The position numbers and the translations under genes were made by a program. From Pogona vitticeps (lineage: Eukaryota; Chordata; Lepidosauria; Squamata; Agamidae), in the NCBI RefSeq assembly GCF_051106095.1, contig NC_135785.1, forward strand, positions 186,944,045 through 187,008,044: a stretch of DNA of 64,000 nt. The letters are read 5' to 3'. The notes under the pieces are model-generated. The model worked only from the letters and a program-made list of their open reading frames with translations, was not told the DNA's origin and searched no databases. Of this stretch, positions 36,561 through 48,917 are shown piece by piece (positions within the stretch are counted from its first letter, which is position 1; every line of letters begins with the position of its first letter).

Positions 36561-38973
36561 TCTGGAAGCTTCTGTTCCTTCATTTGGCTTTGTGGTTGGC
36601 TCAGGACTGGATCCAAATTATAGCTTAGCAAAATTAACTTTTGGGTCTACAGTTCTCTGTCTCTTAGAGGCTGTATGGGTGTAGCTGGGAGATTCTGGGT
36701 TCTAAATTCTGGTTCAAATGCACAGAACTGTATTCTTTCCTTCAAATTCTTGTGGTATTTTTTTAAAAAAAATTCTATCCATACTAGCATTCAGATAGCA
36801 ACTGAATTATCACCACCTCTTAGTAATTCACAGTATAGAATGTGTGACTACATTTTCATAGCTGGTTAAAAGCTTTCTTGTGAGGCTAACAGATTCCTAG
36901 ATTGTCGTTTCACACCTCCTCCGTAAAAAACTATTAATAATCTAATCTGCATATTGGACAGACAGCTAAGAAAATCTCATCTAAACTAGCTCGTGTGACA
37001 GTCTTCCTTGCTCTCTCTCTCTCTTTTTTGTGTTTAATTATTATTATTTTAAAATAGACTCATCTTACTTGGTCTCTTTTCCTTTCTTTCTCTCACACAT
37101 GGATGCTTCAGTTCATATTTCTTTGTGGAAGAAACGGTTTGTAACTGGGATTGTTTGAAATGCTTGATTGAAATGACACTCAAAAGGAAGATCTTCTCTT
37201 ATGTGGTATCCATAGATTATAACCTCCTAAAAGCAAAGCCTATCACCTTTCAACCAGAAAATATTTTTCACAAAACACCCACTTATTCTAAGAATGCAGG
37301 TGCAAAATAGCTAACAATGCATTGACCATTTTATGTATAGACATAAGATCCCATAAAATAGATAGGACATTCCTGTTAATTCAGAAAGAATTCCTAGGTT
37401 AAAATAATTTAGGCTGTCATGCAAAGCATGCCATCCCTGCATGAAAAGCCTGTGCATTGGGGAATTCAGAACAAAAGCAAAGGAAAAAAAAAAAGCTAAA
37501 TACACATCTGAGTATAGTTAAAGGTTACACGAAATGTTATGAGAAAACTAAAGAAGGAGGAGGAAGAAAGTATTTAACTAAGTATTAAAGCTACATTTGC
37601 TATGTTAGCTTTGCACACAATGATTCAGCAGCTGCCAACAGTGAACTGGGGTGAAAGCAAGTTACTGCAAATTTGTAGAATGGAAGTTTTCCATTCCTGT
37701 GCAGTTCCCAAAAGGCCATTGTAAATCCTGCCCCCCCCAACAGACACCAAATGTTAATTTATTCAGCAGGTACATGTTATGAACCACAAGAACATCCACC
37801 AAATTCAAGGTAACAATGTGCCTAAAATAACATTGTTCTTCATATGTGATAAGAAAGTCCTCAGTACCTTGGGTGACTATACCCAGATGGCAGTGTTTTA
37901 GCATACTCACTGTCTCTTACCTATTGGGAAATATTGAGGTTTTTAAAATGTGATAGTAATTTGTCGAGGCATGCTGAGTGGGACACAGAGTTGCGGGGAG
38001 TGGGAAAAGGAGGGAACAATTGCATCTGATCCCCTCCCCACAACTCTAGCCCCCAATGCCACCAAAGATTTTCTGTGAAGGGTAGGGGGAACTGTCGGAA
38101 TACTATGTAAAATGAAGGAGGGGAATACATGCAAACTAAGAAATCACTAAAAATGGTCACTTCTCTTTCTCCTTCAGCAGGGAGTTAGTTCCCCTGGATC
38201 TCAGTTCCCTTGTCCAACCATTCATGGTAGGGCAGCTCTGGATTCAAGCTGTTATCAGAGATGGATGGATTCTGATGTGATATGAATAAGCCGGTAGGCT
38301 CACCTGGTGCTGGATTCAATGATGATACCATCTGATGTCCTGAGTGACTGGAAGAAAACATGCTGGCCTAAATTCAAATGTTAATCACAAGCGGACTCAT
38401 TAAATCAATGGCATTTATACAAATATTGATTTATCACTGAGCAATGAGTCAATGTGTCAATTTTAGTTAGAACTCACCATTAGATTTTGACTGCTGATTT
38501 TGTTATACGACAGAATATCAGTTTATTTGTCATGTTATTTAATAGCCAGAATCATGTTGTGGAACTCTGCATGTGTAAAGGCTAATGACATACACTGGCT
38601 TTAATCTTTAATTTAAACTTTCCTAATTCCTCCACTCCCAGGTATTGAGGCTCCATAGGGATCCTTTTCAACCACGGGAAGCCTTTGGGAGCTTCAGGAC
38701 CGGGGGGGGAGGGGGCAGGAGCTTCAATATTTGAAAATTGCTGCCAGTGGCCCCAATCCTGTTGGAAGAACCAACAGGGGCAATTTTCTGACATTAGCAG
38801 TCCGCCCTCCTGCTCTTAAACATGTGAAGCTGTGTCATCACCCTTTATGTCTGTGGAGCTGTGCAACAGGATTCCAGCCATTGTCCTTTTTTTTTTCTAT
38901 TAGCAAACCATCTTGGCAGGCTGGCAAGGATTGCTGAGCTCCAAAGTCCCTTGAAATTGATGGACAAATGATT
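36561..38973. other. Unassigned intergenic DNA
   Basis: No gene or repeat family recognised. A short (CT)n lies near 37010-37025. Confidence 0.5.
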
Positions 38974-39000
38974 ACACACACACATACACACACACACACA

Positions 39001-39046
<46 letters not shown>
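38974..39046. repeat. Compound (AC)n(GA)n microsatellite
   Basis: About 30 bp of AC repeats with one T interruption switch directly to about 42 bp of GA repeats at 39004. Confidence 0.97.
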
Positions 39047-39048
<2 letters not shown>

Positions 39049-39719
39049 AAATCAGGCTGGAGTCAATTTCGATATATATTGTGTGATCTCCAGGAAATAT
39101 GTTGCACCAATTGCTCCAAAAGGGTTCCAAATTGCGATTTATTTCTCTGTGTGATCACATTCTAAGTAGCAATGAACAATTAATTAGGCTGAAAAACTAT
39201 CTCCCACTGATACCCAGTTTTAGTACATCCATGACAGCTATTTTTCAAATAAAAGCAACCATCCTACTCCGCTTAACGATACAAAAGAATACAACAAAAA
39301 AGGGAAGTGGAGAGAGAGGCTGGAGGAAACAGATCAATTTGATAATATCGAAATGAAATTGCGAACTGCAAACAGGACAGGCTAATTTTCCTTAGCGGGT
39401 GTTTTTTAAAATCTTATTTGGACAGAAGCAGTGCAACTACATGGTAACCAGTTTTCCTCTAGCCAAATGACACCAGATGATGCTTTCCTTCATTTCCATA
39501 GCTGCTGGGCCAGTGGGAATTAAAGCATTTTCATATCAGGGAGTGAGAAAGCAAGTTTCTACAGCTGCTCCTTTTCCAGTTTCTATATGTGTGCGATGGT
39601 GGGGAATAGGCTACTTTTTCTTTAGTCATGGTGGTCTTCCTTGGAGGATAGCAGTGGTCCGTCATCCATCAGGGCAAGTGGGGCACTGTCTCAGGATTGC
39701 CCAGGCATCATCCCGCTCC
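39047..39719. other. Unassigned intergenic DNA
   Basis: Nothing recognised. The 141-codon frame at 39477-39902 runs into the SINE and has no domain. Confidence 0.5.
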
Positions 39720-39952
39720 TATCTGCCTTGTGGCGCAGTGGTTAAACTGGAGTACTGTAGACCAGACTCTACTCACAGCCTGAATTTAATCCTGATGGGC
39801 TCAGGAAGCTGGCTTGAGCCTTCTCAGATCAGCAAGTTGAGTACCCAGCTTGTGTGTGTGTGTGTGGGAAGGGAATGTGTAATCTGCATAATTAAATTGT
39901 AAACAACCCAGAGAGTGTTTTAAGTGCTATGGGGTTTGCTTTGCTTTACTGT
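39720..39952 (+). mobile_element. tRNA-derived squamate SINE
   Basis: The head begins CTTGTGGCGCAGTGGTTAAA, an A-box-bearing tRNA-like start, with a B-box-like CTGAATTTAATCCTG about 50 bases on. The middle has GAGTACCCAGCTTG and a short GT run. The tail has AAATTGTAAACAACCCAGAG and AGTGCTATGGGG, and ends in GCTTTGCTTTAC, a short repeat tail used by this SINE group. Length is close to full for the family. It is transcribed by RNA polymerase III and depends on a LINE for movement. Confidence 0.8.
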
Positions 39953-41727
39953 ATGTCTTCGGCTACCTTTGTATGTGTGGACATACATTTGCTTGTCTGC
40001 CTCTGTGCATGTGTGTGTGAGAAAACCCACTTTTGATCTTTCTTGTGCCCACCATTGTATGCGGTGCCTTCCACCCCGTGAACCATGATGGGCTACCACT
40101 GGGATAGAGGGGGCACACTTTCTAAAGGATCCTTTTTCTTTCACCCTGTGACAATTATCAGAACATACCTGTCCTTTGCTTCTACCATCTTTCCTATCTA
40201 GAAGACAGAATCAGAATCACAAAGGACCAAAAATGCCATCAATAAAACCTCTGAGTAATTACCAACAAACACTTTTAAAACCAAATTCCCTGAACCATTC
40301 CTTTTTAGGGCTTATCTAGATGGGGCAAAAGTTCAACCGCAATTTGTTGCTGTTGTTTGTGGTTCGGTGTAGAGGGGAATGGGGCTAATAAGGACTCATG
40401 CCCGTATTATACACACACACAAAAAGAGTCTCCACTTTGTTGGAAGGTGGCTCATTCTTAAAGAGTTGGTATCCATCTCCCTTTAGCAAAAGCACAAGAC
40501 AAATGCAGGAAAGGAAGTCAGAGATGTGGGTGGGAATTGCTTCTTCCCTTCTTCCCCTACCTTCCCCCGGCTCCTACCTTCCTGTTTGCCGAAACCAAGT
40601 AGACCCTAAGGAACCCCAACCTTTTAGTAATAAGGAAGCAACATAGTGCTAATTTCATCTCCTTTTGGAGTCAGGGAGGGTAGCACTGGAATCATTTTTT
40701 GACAAAGAAAAATGAGAAGTAAACTCCCCTCAGCAAGTTTTTCCACCTGCTGGTGGCGGCAGCCACGGACATAGGCTGGAGCTACAGGCAGAAGCAACAG
40801 GAGGGCTAGAGGGTGGCGGGAGGGAGTAGGGACACTCCTATTGGAAACAAAGGGGGCGCTGTGGAAAGTGGTGGTGGCTGTGGCAGCAGGTCCATGGACT
40901 GGGGGGTAGTTCCCTTGCCCCAAGTGCTGGCAACCCATGCTTTGCCAATGCTCCCTGCTGCAGCTTTTCTCCTGGACTGATTTTACGAGGGAGGTGTACT
41001 TGAAAGCAATGGAGGATTCCCACAGGAAGCCAACTGCAAAAACACTCAGCTTTTCCTGGGTAGTGCTAAACTCTGCCCCCATCCCTTTCTGGAACAAACT
41101 GAGATGTGAAAAATGTCTCCAAAAAGCAAAGGGATGCAGAGTTTTGTCACTGTATTCTCCAAGACAAATATTGTGCTAATTGGGTGATGGGAAAATTGCT
41201 GAAACCATGAGCCACGAGCCATGTACTTTTACTGCAACCCAAGTTCTACCTGGACAAGCCCTTACAAATCTGACACGCTCTCTGAAAGCTAAACATTGCA
41301 GCAAAAAGGACCTTAACAATATCAAATGCTTGCCTGAGATTTGAAAATGTGAATGTTATATTGTCATGCAGAGGAAGGGCTTCCTTGAATTTACGTGAAG
41401 AGAAAACAATTACCACATTGAAATGAAAATTTGTGTGGTTGGAGCTGAAGCAAGACAGCCAATGTCTCTGCTGTATACAGAAGGTATTTGTTTTCCCTGA
41501 AATAAACCTAGCATAAATCAAGCACAAGGGCATTTGAAGGTGAAAATCTTTCAACTCCAACACAAACATGAAATATACGAATATCTGGTAGATATTTTGT
41601 GTCTGCCCTGAGCAATTCTTATCTGATTAATTGAAATGACATTATATTGATTTTGGCACAACAATGGTTTTAAAATATTAACAATATTAAGAAAGTCCTT
41701 TCAACATTTCAGTGAAGCTCGTTTTTG
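39953..41727. other. Unassigned intergenic DNA
   Basis: No gene recognised. Frames of up to 157 codons at 40624-41097 lack any domain and overlap frames on the other strand. Confidence 0.5.
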
Positions 41728-43845
41728 TTGTTGTTGTTGTTTAGTCATTACGTCAGACTCTTCGTGACCCCATGAACCAGAGCATGCCAGGCTCTCCTGT
41801 CTTCTACTGCCTCCCAGAGTTGGGTCAAATTCATGTTGGTTGCTTCAATGACACTGTCCAATCATCTCGTCCTCTGTCGTCCCCTTCTCCTCCTGTCTTC
41901 ACACTTTCCCATCATCAGGGTCTTTTCCAGGGAGTCTTCGCTTCTCATGAAATGGCCGAAGTATTAGAGCCTCAGCTTCAGGATCTGTCCTTCCAGTGAA
42001 CACTCAGGGTTGATTTCCTTCAGAATGGATAGGTTTGATCTCTTTGAGGTTCAGGGGACTCTCAAGAGTCTCTTCCAGCACCACAAATTGAATATCAATT
42101 CTTCAGCAGTCAGCCTTCTTTATAGTCCAGCTCTAACTTCCATACATAACTACTGGAAAAACCATAGCTTTGACCATGCAGACTTTTGTTGGCAAGGTGA
42201 TGTCCCTGCTTTTTAAGATGGTGTCTAGGTTTGTCATCGCTTTCCACCCAAGCAGCAGGTATCTTTTAATTTCGTGGCTACTGTCACCATCTGCAGTGAT
42301 CATGGAGCCCAAGAAGGTAAAATCTGTCACTGCCTCCATGTCTTCCCTTTCTATTTGCAAGGAGGTGATGGGACCAGTGGCCATGATCTTGTTTTTTTTA
42401 ATATTGAGCTTCAGACCATTTTTTGGCGGTCTCCTCTTTCACCCGTATTGAGAGGCTCTTTAATTCCTCCTCACTTTCTGCCATCAGAGTGGTATCATCT
42501 GCATTTCTGAGTTTGCTGATATTTCTTCCAGCAGTCTTAATTCCGGCTTGGGATTCCTCCAGTCCATCCTTTCACATGATGTATGCTGCATATAAGTTAA
42601 ATAAGCTGGGTGACAATATACAGCCTTGTCATATCCCTTTCCCAATTTTGAACCAATCAGTTGATCCATATGCAGTTCTAACTGTTGTTTCCTGTTCCAC
42701 ATATAGATTTCTCAGGAGGTAGATAAGGTGGTCATGCACCCCCATTTCTTTAAGAACTTGCTATAGTTTGTTGTGGTCCACACAGTCAAAGGCTTTTGCA
42801 TAGTCAATGAAGCAGAAGTAGATGTTTTTCTGGAACTCTCTGGCTTTCTCCATAATCCAGCGCATGTTTGCAATTTGGTCTCTAGTTTTTGGTATTGATT
42901 TTGGTATTGCCCATCTCGTGATGTCCATGTGCAGATTCGCCTTTTGTGTTGTTGGAAAAGAGTGTGATGACCAGCTTGTTCTCTTGACAAAACTCTATTA
43001 GCCTTTGCCCTGCTTTGTTTTGAACTCCAAGGCCAAACTTACCTGTTGTTTCTTTTACCTCTTGACTCCCCACTTTAGCATTCCAGTCCCCTATAATGAC
43101 AAGAATATCTTTCTTTGGTGTCAGTTCTAGAAGGTGTTGTAAGTCTTCATAGCATTGGTGAATTTCAGCCTCTTCAGCTGGTTGGTACATAAACTTGGAT
43201 TACTGTGATGTTGAAAGGTCTGCCTTGGATTCATATTGAAATCATTCTATCATTTTTGAGATTGTATCTCAGTACAGCTTTTCTCACAGTTTTGTTGACT
43301 ATGAGGGCTACTTCATTTTTTCTACGGGATTCTTGTCCACAATAATAGATATGGTAATCATCTGAATTGAATTCGCCCATTCCAATCCCATTTAGTTCAC
43401 TGATGGCCAGGATGTCAGTGTTTATTCTTGCCATCTCCTGTTTGACCACCTCCAGCTTACCAAGGTTAATAGATCTTACATTCCAGGTTCCTATGCAGTA
43501 TTTTTCTTTGCAGCATCAGACTTTCCTTTCACTTCCAGATGCATCCACAGCTGAGCGTCCTTTCGGCTTTGGCCCAACCACTTCATTAGCTCTGGAGCTA
43601 CTTGTCCTTGTCCTCCGCTCTTCCTCGGTGGCATGTTGGACACCTTCTGACTTGAGGGGCTCAACTTCCAGCATCATATCTTTTAGAGTTTTGTTTCTGT
43701 CCATGGAGTTTTCTTGGTTAAGATACTGGAGTGTCTTGCCAGTTCCTGCTCCAGGTGGATTGCGATTAGTCAGAACTCTCCACTATGACCTGTCCATCTT
43801 GGGTGTCCCTGCAATTACTCAAGCCCCTTTGCCATGACAAGGCAG
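41728..43845 (-). mobile_element. BovB LINE, near full span with an internal deletion
   Basis: Antisense copy running from the BovB 5' region (about 43845) to the 3' end with a (GTT)n-type tail (about 41728). Minus-strand frames show the AP-type endonuclease: LAISELNGIGMGEF and YYCGQESRRKNEVALIVN (43449-43231), then IIGDWNAKVGSQEV (43190-42882). Then, without the usual intervening segment, come the RT residues REFQKNIYFCFIDYAKAFDC (about 42850), KLGKGYDKAVYCHPAYL-type RT pieces and FTFLGSMITADGDSSHEIKR. BovB is normally about 3.2 kb; this copy is about 2.1 kb because the stretch between endonuclease and RT core is missing near 42870-42900. Several frames are broken, so it is inactive. Confidence 0.93.
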
Positions 43846-44271
43846 CAATCCATGAAGGGGAATGAAACTCACACCAAAGCCTAAATCAAATCCTGGGTTA
43901 TTGCTAATTTTAAATATCTGTTAAAGCATTTCCCCAACATTATTTCCCCATTAGGCTTTTCTTTTCCTTTTTCTAGATTTGGTGTCATTCCAGTTACATT
44001 CTGAAGAATCCAGATGACATTGCTGATAAACCATGACATTTCAAAGTGATCCATGTCACTTTCGTGTCTCGCTGAAAATCTGGTTTCCGACAATTGTTCT
44101 TGCGATGAATGTAATTGGAGTTTTCCATGTTCCTGCAGAAAACGACAAATTCTTTTCACAGTTCTTCCAAGGGGGTACATAAAGATCTACATGTCTGGAG
44201 GAAGGGAGAGAAGAAATATAATCAAGGAGTTTATGCCATCATAAAGGCTGGAGACAAGTTTTCTATTTTAT
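43846..44271. other. Unassigned intergenic DNA
   Basis: Nothing recognised beyond the 5' edge of the BovB copy. Confidence 0.5.
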
Positions 44272-44352
44272 TATTATGTTGTTTGCAAGTTAGGGGTGAA
44301 CTGAACTCCCTTCAGTGCCTTCAGAGAAAGGTGGCATATAAATGTAGTAAAA
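44272..44352 (+). repeat. LINE or SINE 3' tail
   Basis: TGCCTTCAGAGAAAGGTGGC followed by ATATAAATGTAGTAAAAATT is the typical 'AAGGTGGCATATAAAT' ending of squamate L2/CR1-type LINEs and their SINEs. No upstream body recognised. Confidence 0.5.
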
Positions 44353-45477
44353 ATTAACAGCCCAAACAACATATTGGCTCTATTCAGCCATTCAGAAGGG
44401 GATTACCATTCATACTTGATGAAAAATAGCCCTGATAATTGCTTTGTGTTTAAGTGAGAAATGGTTAACTGATGAAAATAGAGTCAGGTACTTGGATTTT
44501 CCCCTTCTTGGTGTCTTGTTTGTGAATGTAATGAGCAGAATTGGGTATCCTGTAGACCATATTGGCTGCTGCCATTGCTGTTGTCAACATTTAGGCTGCC
44601 CTTTTTTATGTAAAGCTTGGAATCCTTTTTCCTGCTGGCAAGACAGGCACAATATTGTGTAGCAAAACTGGCTCATTTCCTAGCTTTTTGAATCGTGGGT
44701 ACAGAAGCACAATGTCCCACATTCATAAACCAGAGGTGTTCTTGAAGAATTGAATCATTAATATCAGAGCAATGTGTTGCCCTGTTAATTATATTTGGGT
44801 TGGTGGACAAAATAAATGATTAAAGAATACATTGAGGGAAACATTGAAAGATTATAATTTTGACCATGTGAATTGGGATGGTTTCATACAAAACTGAAGT
44901 GCCTGGGGAAACACTTGGGGAAACAAGGGGTGGAATAATTTGAAACAAAAACTTTCAAAGATGTACAAATGAAGAAAGAAATAAGAAAACAAGAAAGTAA
45001 CATCTTGACAGCCCAACAAACCCATGCTGTTTCTGTGTCTTCTGGGATTACATTGGGCTTGTTAGTCATCTGCGGGTCCATCAACATGTGACTGCTCAGC
45101 CTTAACCATTCACTTCTTTTTTCCTCCTAAATGGTGATTCTGAGGGAAATAGTCATCTTCCAAAATAAAGGACAAACTATATAGAGTTAAGTCTGGATTA
45201 CAAGAGAGTGGCATGGGGACAGAATGGAGGAATGGCTCTGAGTCCATGGCAGCCATCTTTTGTGTTGAACCCTCCAGTTTTTGTATCCCCTTCTGCCTGG
45301 GAAGTACCAGATGGTGCCCAATGTGGTTGGCAGGGTGGAAGGCAAGGTGCAGAGCAGTGGAGGGAAAGAAAGCCTGGGTTGTGACCCACCACAAGTAGGA
45401 GTAGGCTGGCTGGGGGAAACGTGAGTCCAAGATGAGCAAGCACCCTAACAGACCACCCCCAACTGAGTATATTACTA
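44353..45477. other. Unassigned intergenic DNA
   Basis: No gene recognised. The minus-strand frame 45110-45481 has no known domain. Confidence 0.5.
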
Positions 45478-45736
45478 CCATGTTTCCTGAAAAATAAGAC
45501 AGGGTCTTATATTAATTTTTGCTCCAAAAAACACTTTAGGGCTAATTTTCAGGAGATGTTTTATTTTACAGTCATCTTCATCTTCTTCTGGTTGCTGCAC
45601 AATGCAGCACAATGGTGGAGGGCGAGGTTTCATTTAACTGGGGCTTATTTTGGGGGTAGGGCTTATATTAGAAGCATCCTGAAAAATCATACTAGGGCTT
45701 ATTTTCAGGTTAGGCCTTATTTTCACGGAAACAGGG
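45478..45736 (-). mobile_element. TA-flanked MITE, family M1 copy 2
   Basis: Bounded by TA (45476-45477 and 45737-45738). The left end CCATGTTTCCTG is the inverse of the right end CGGAAACAGGG. The body has GACAGGGTCTTATATTAATT, AATCATACTAGGGC and TTCTTCTGGTTGCTGCAC, the reverse of the copies at 27315 and 63115. It lacks an inner segment of some tens of bases that the other copies keep. Confidence 0.85.
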
Positions 45737-45738
45737 TA

Positions 45739-47162
45739 TATCCTAACATTTAATACAATGTTGTGAACATTATACTAATATTATAAACCAGTGCAGTACA
45801 TAATTATGTTTTCTATGTTCTGAAGCAAAATGCATCATGCAGTTCAGACAGGATTTAGCCACCAAGAGCCATATGTAAATATGATTTTTCACAAATAAAA
45901 GAACATAGGTGGGCCATCTGTTTCTACCCTCTGCAACATTGCGTCTGTCTTCCAAGACCTTCCTGTGAAGATCTGTTCCTGCAGGCAGGAAGCAGGATCT
46001 ACTGGGGAAAAGAGCACAGTATGTCAGGGTACAGAGGGCTGGCAAATGTCAGGCATCCCTACAGCAAGATTAAAACCTCTCCTTTTTCTCTGCAGGAGGA
46101 AAATTGATGCATTACTGACTTGTCACCAACCATGAGAAAGTTCTTAGTGTTCACAGTACAAGAGAAATGTTATATTCCACATGAATCACGGAGGTGCTGT
46201 GCTATGCATATCAATAACATTAAGAAATAACATGATACCAAATAATGAACAGTTGTTGCCATGCAACTGTTGATGTGAGGCACCAGGAAACTCAACCTCA
46301 TCTTGTAAGTACCAGGCATCACAATTTTTTTTTGGGGGGGGGGACAAAGGCTGACGTTCCCACAGCATTCTTCTCTTTGTTATTCCATTCTCATTCACTT
46401 TATTCCTTATCATATGTTCATGTGAATCTGTGATATTGCTGGCATTTTTGTCAGTACACTGGCCAGAAACCTACTGAGTTGTGTGATTGTGTACCGGCAA
46501 TGTAGGCAAGTGATGCGAAGCATTTTGTGAATGCCCACTGTGCATCCAGACTTCCCCTTATTGCAGAGATGCTTATGCAACTGGGGGCATAATCATCTGA
46601 GTAAAATAAAATAATACTTGCATGATTGCCCTTATACTTCCAATAGGGAATCTGACCATTATTTTTAAATGAGCCTGTCTTGCAGAATACTGCTGAGTTA
46701 CACCTTTTTGAAAGGACAAAAGATACACAAGGAATCACAAACTCTACATATATACCCATTTCAGGTAACCAATACGAATGGCAAAGACAACATCTGCTTG
46801 TTTCCCAAGGAAGATGACTAGCTGGGAGGAGGTATGATGGCATTATACCCTAATTATTTCTAAATATTCCTGAGGAAATGAATATATCTAAGCATTAACA
46901 CGAAAGTATTAAAAACAACACAAAGTAACTGGCCTCTTTCTGTCTCCCCTGCCTCCAGCTCCTTAAAAAAATTAACAGAGTAAATTAGTAAAAGTGCAGA
47001 ACATTATTAGTTGATTGCTTTGTATTTGTGTATATGTGTGATTTTTTTTTTTAAAAAAGACATTATTTGTGATATATGTTTATGTTGCTTTGGATGTAAA
47101 CCAACCATAGCAGTGCCCATCACTAAGAGGCATGGTACACAAACAAACAAACAAAAAAATAA
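45739..47162. other. Unassigned intergenic DNA
   Basis: No gene recognised. A (CAAA)n run lies at about 47141-47158, just before the Penelope copy. Confidence 0.5.
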
Positions 47163-47223
47163 ACTGGTTGTTGTGGGGTTTTTGGGCTCTTTGGCCGTGT
47201 TCTGAAGGTTGTTCTTCCTAACA

Positions 47224-47254
47224 TTTTGCCAGTCTCTGTGGCCGGCATCTTCAA
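47224..47254 (-). ncRNA. Hammerhead-ribozyme-like core in Penelope P1 end
   Basis: On the minus strand, TTGAAGA, a GCC...GGC stem II with loop, then CAAAA occur where the hammerhead core CUGANGA-stem II-GAAA is expected. Both invariant parts carry a change here, so this copy is probably inactive. See the companion copy at 55413-55445. Confidence 0.5.
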
Positions 47255-48078
47255 AGTACAGGAGTCAGAACTCTATCTGTGCTCTGGTCCAGTTTGTTTG
47301 GATAGCTGGGTATTTATAGCTGTGGGATCAGCTTTTATCCTTTTTAGGAGATGGGTGATTGTGGTGATCAGTGTATTTTTTGTTGTGGGTGTATTGTTGT
47401 GATAAGAGGGAGAGATGATCTGTCACTGTGATTGTCATGAGCTGGTCTTTTGTGTGCAGTGATCACCAGTCCTTGTGGCTGGGTAGAGTTTGTTGACCTT
47501 TTGCAGGCTGTATTTTTCAGTGCTGGGAGCCAGGCTTTGTTGAGTTTAAACTTTCTTCTTTTTTGTTGAAGCTTTGCTGGTGTTTGTGGATTTCAATGAC
47601 TTCCCTGTGCAGTCTAAAATAATGATTGCTGGTGTTGTCTTGTACTTCAGTATTTTGAAATAGAATCTCATGTCCAGCTTGTTTTAGAGTATGTTCAGCT
47701 ACTGCTGATTTCGATTTTTCAGGTTGTTTTAGTCTGCAGTGTCTCTCATGTTCTTTGATTCTGGTGTGAATGCTGCGTTTTGTGGTTCCAATATATACCT
47801 GGCCACAACTTCAGGCATCCAGTATACTCCTGCAGTGGTGAGGGGCCTCCTTTTGTCCTTTGCTGACCATAACATTTGTTGTATTTTTGTGGTGGGCTTG
47901 AATACTGTTTGTAGGTTGTGTTTTTTCAAAAGTTTCCCCATGCGGTCCGTGACCCCTTTGATGTATGGCAGAAATACTTTATTTGTGGGTAGCTGTTTTT
48001 CCTCTTCAGTTTGGTGTTGTTTTCTTGGTTTGATGGCTCTCGTGATTTCATTTTTGGAGTAGCCATTTGCCTGTAGGG

Positions 48079-48578
48079 TGTCATGAGTGCAGCCGAAGAT
48101 CCAGAACCTGAGGGATTAACTGTAGCTGAGGAGAATGCTGAGTGATTAGAAACACAAACAGGTGAATCGCCTCCAGTTTCTCCTCCCCCAGTAGATAGGC
48201 TGAGGGCCAGGCTTCAGGGAAGACTTATGACATAAAGGTCAGAGGATCGCTTGGAGGCTGCCCACAGAAACATCTGATCAACTAGCCCTGAGTTCTGACA
48301 GGATGAAAAGGCTTCCAGCAGTTCAAGGACTGTTTTACTATATAAACAGCTCTCAGACGGCTGAAAGTACCTGGAAGCAACAAGTGAAACTTCTGGCTTT
48401 CATCCATGCTCCTGACTATCTTGTACCTTGTTCTCTGGACCCTTGGCTTTGGACTCTGACCCTGGACTACGTTGTGTGAGTTGGCTTTGATGTTTGGCTA
48501 ACAGCTCTGCATTCTCTGAATTTCTGACATAGGACTGGCTTATTGGACTCTGCTGTTGTAACCCACGGGAATGTGACA
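48079..48578 (+). mobile_element. Solo LTR nested in the Penelope copy
   Basis: A 500-bp block that starts TGTCATGAG and ends AATGTGACA (TG...CA, with inverted TGTCA/TGACA tips). It is flanked by a perfect 5-bp duplication TAGGG (48074-48078 and 48579-48583). A TATATAAACAG box lies at about 48334. Removing it restores the uninterrupted Penelope sequence seen at the sense copy. There is no internal region, so it is the remnant left after LTR-LTR recombination. It differs from the Gypsy LTR at 31.7 kb; Gypsy or ERV origin is undecided. Confidence 0.9.
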
Positions 48579-48917
48579 TAGGGCCCAATTCAGATGGTTG
48601 AGTTTGGTGCTAAGAAACTGAGCTTCACAGTTCCGATTTGCACGGTCTACCGGTATTTTGATTATGCCTCTTTTTTTGCTGTGGGTGGTGGTTGGAGTTT
48701 TTGTGTAGGTACCGTTCTGCGTGAGTGGGTTTTCTGTAGCCCTTGTGTCACAATAGGAGGTCAGTTTTGCATATGACCATGACATCTAAGAAAGTGAATT
48801 GGCCCTCTATTTCATTTTCCATGGTAAATTGTATATTGGGGTGGATGCTGTTGAGGTGGTTTAGAAATTCTTCCAGTTTTTCTTCAGCCCATGTACGTTT
48901 GTCAGATAAAACTTGAT

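Larger units (their letters stand above)
47163..48895 (-). mobile_element. Penelope-like element, family P1, antisense copy
   Basis: A 5'-truncated Penelope-like retroelement on the minus strand. Minus-strand pieces read LLGHxVY-like and EEFLNHLNSIHPNIQFTMEN plus a FTFLDVMV segment (48936-48748, RT thumb region), then HNLQTVFKPTTKIQQMLWSA (47941-47880), and a GIY-YIG endonuclease entry (GVYWMP near 47820, followed in another frame by CSCGQVYIGTT-like residues). The plus-strand end begins CTGGTTGTTGTGGGGTTTTT, the usual terminal segment. The copy matches the sense copy at 54223-55503 almost throughout. A 500-bp solo LTR is nested in it, and at its truncated end it abuts an L1 at about 48895-48925. 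Confidence 0.9.

Noticed and set aside
39477-39902. 141-codon plus-strand frame
   Set aside because: It runs through unassigned DNA into a tRNA-derived SINE; chance frame.
40624-41097. 157-codon minus-strand frame
   Set aside because: No recognisable motif; overlaps other frames on both strands; Gly/Ala/Ser-rich by base composition.
44884-45481. Minus-strand frames upstream of the M1 MITE
   Set aside because: No domain; overlapping alternatives of similar length in other frames.
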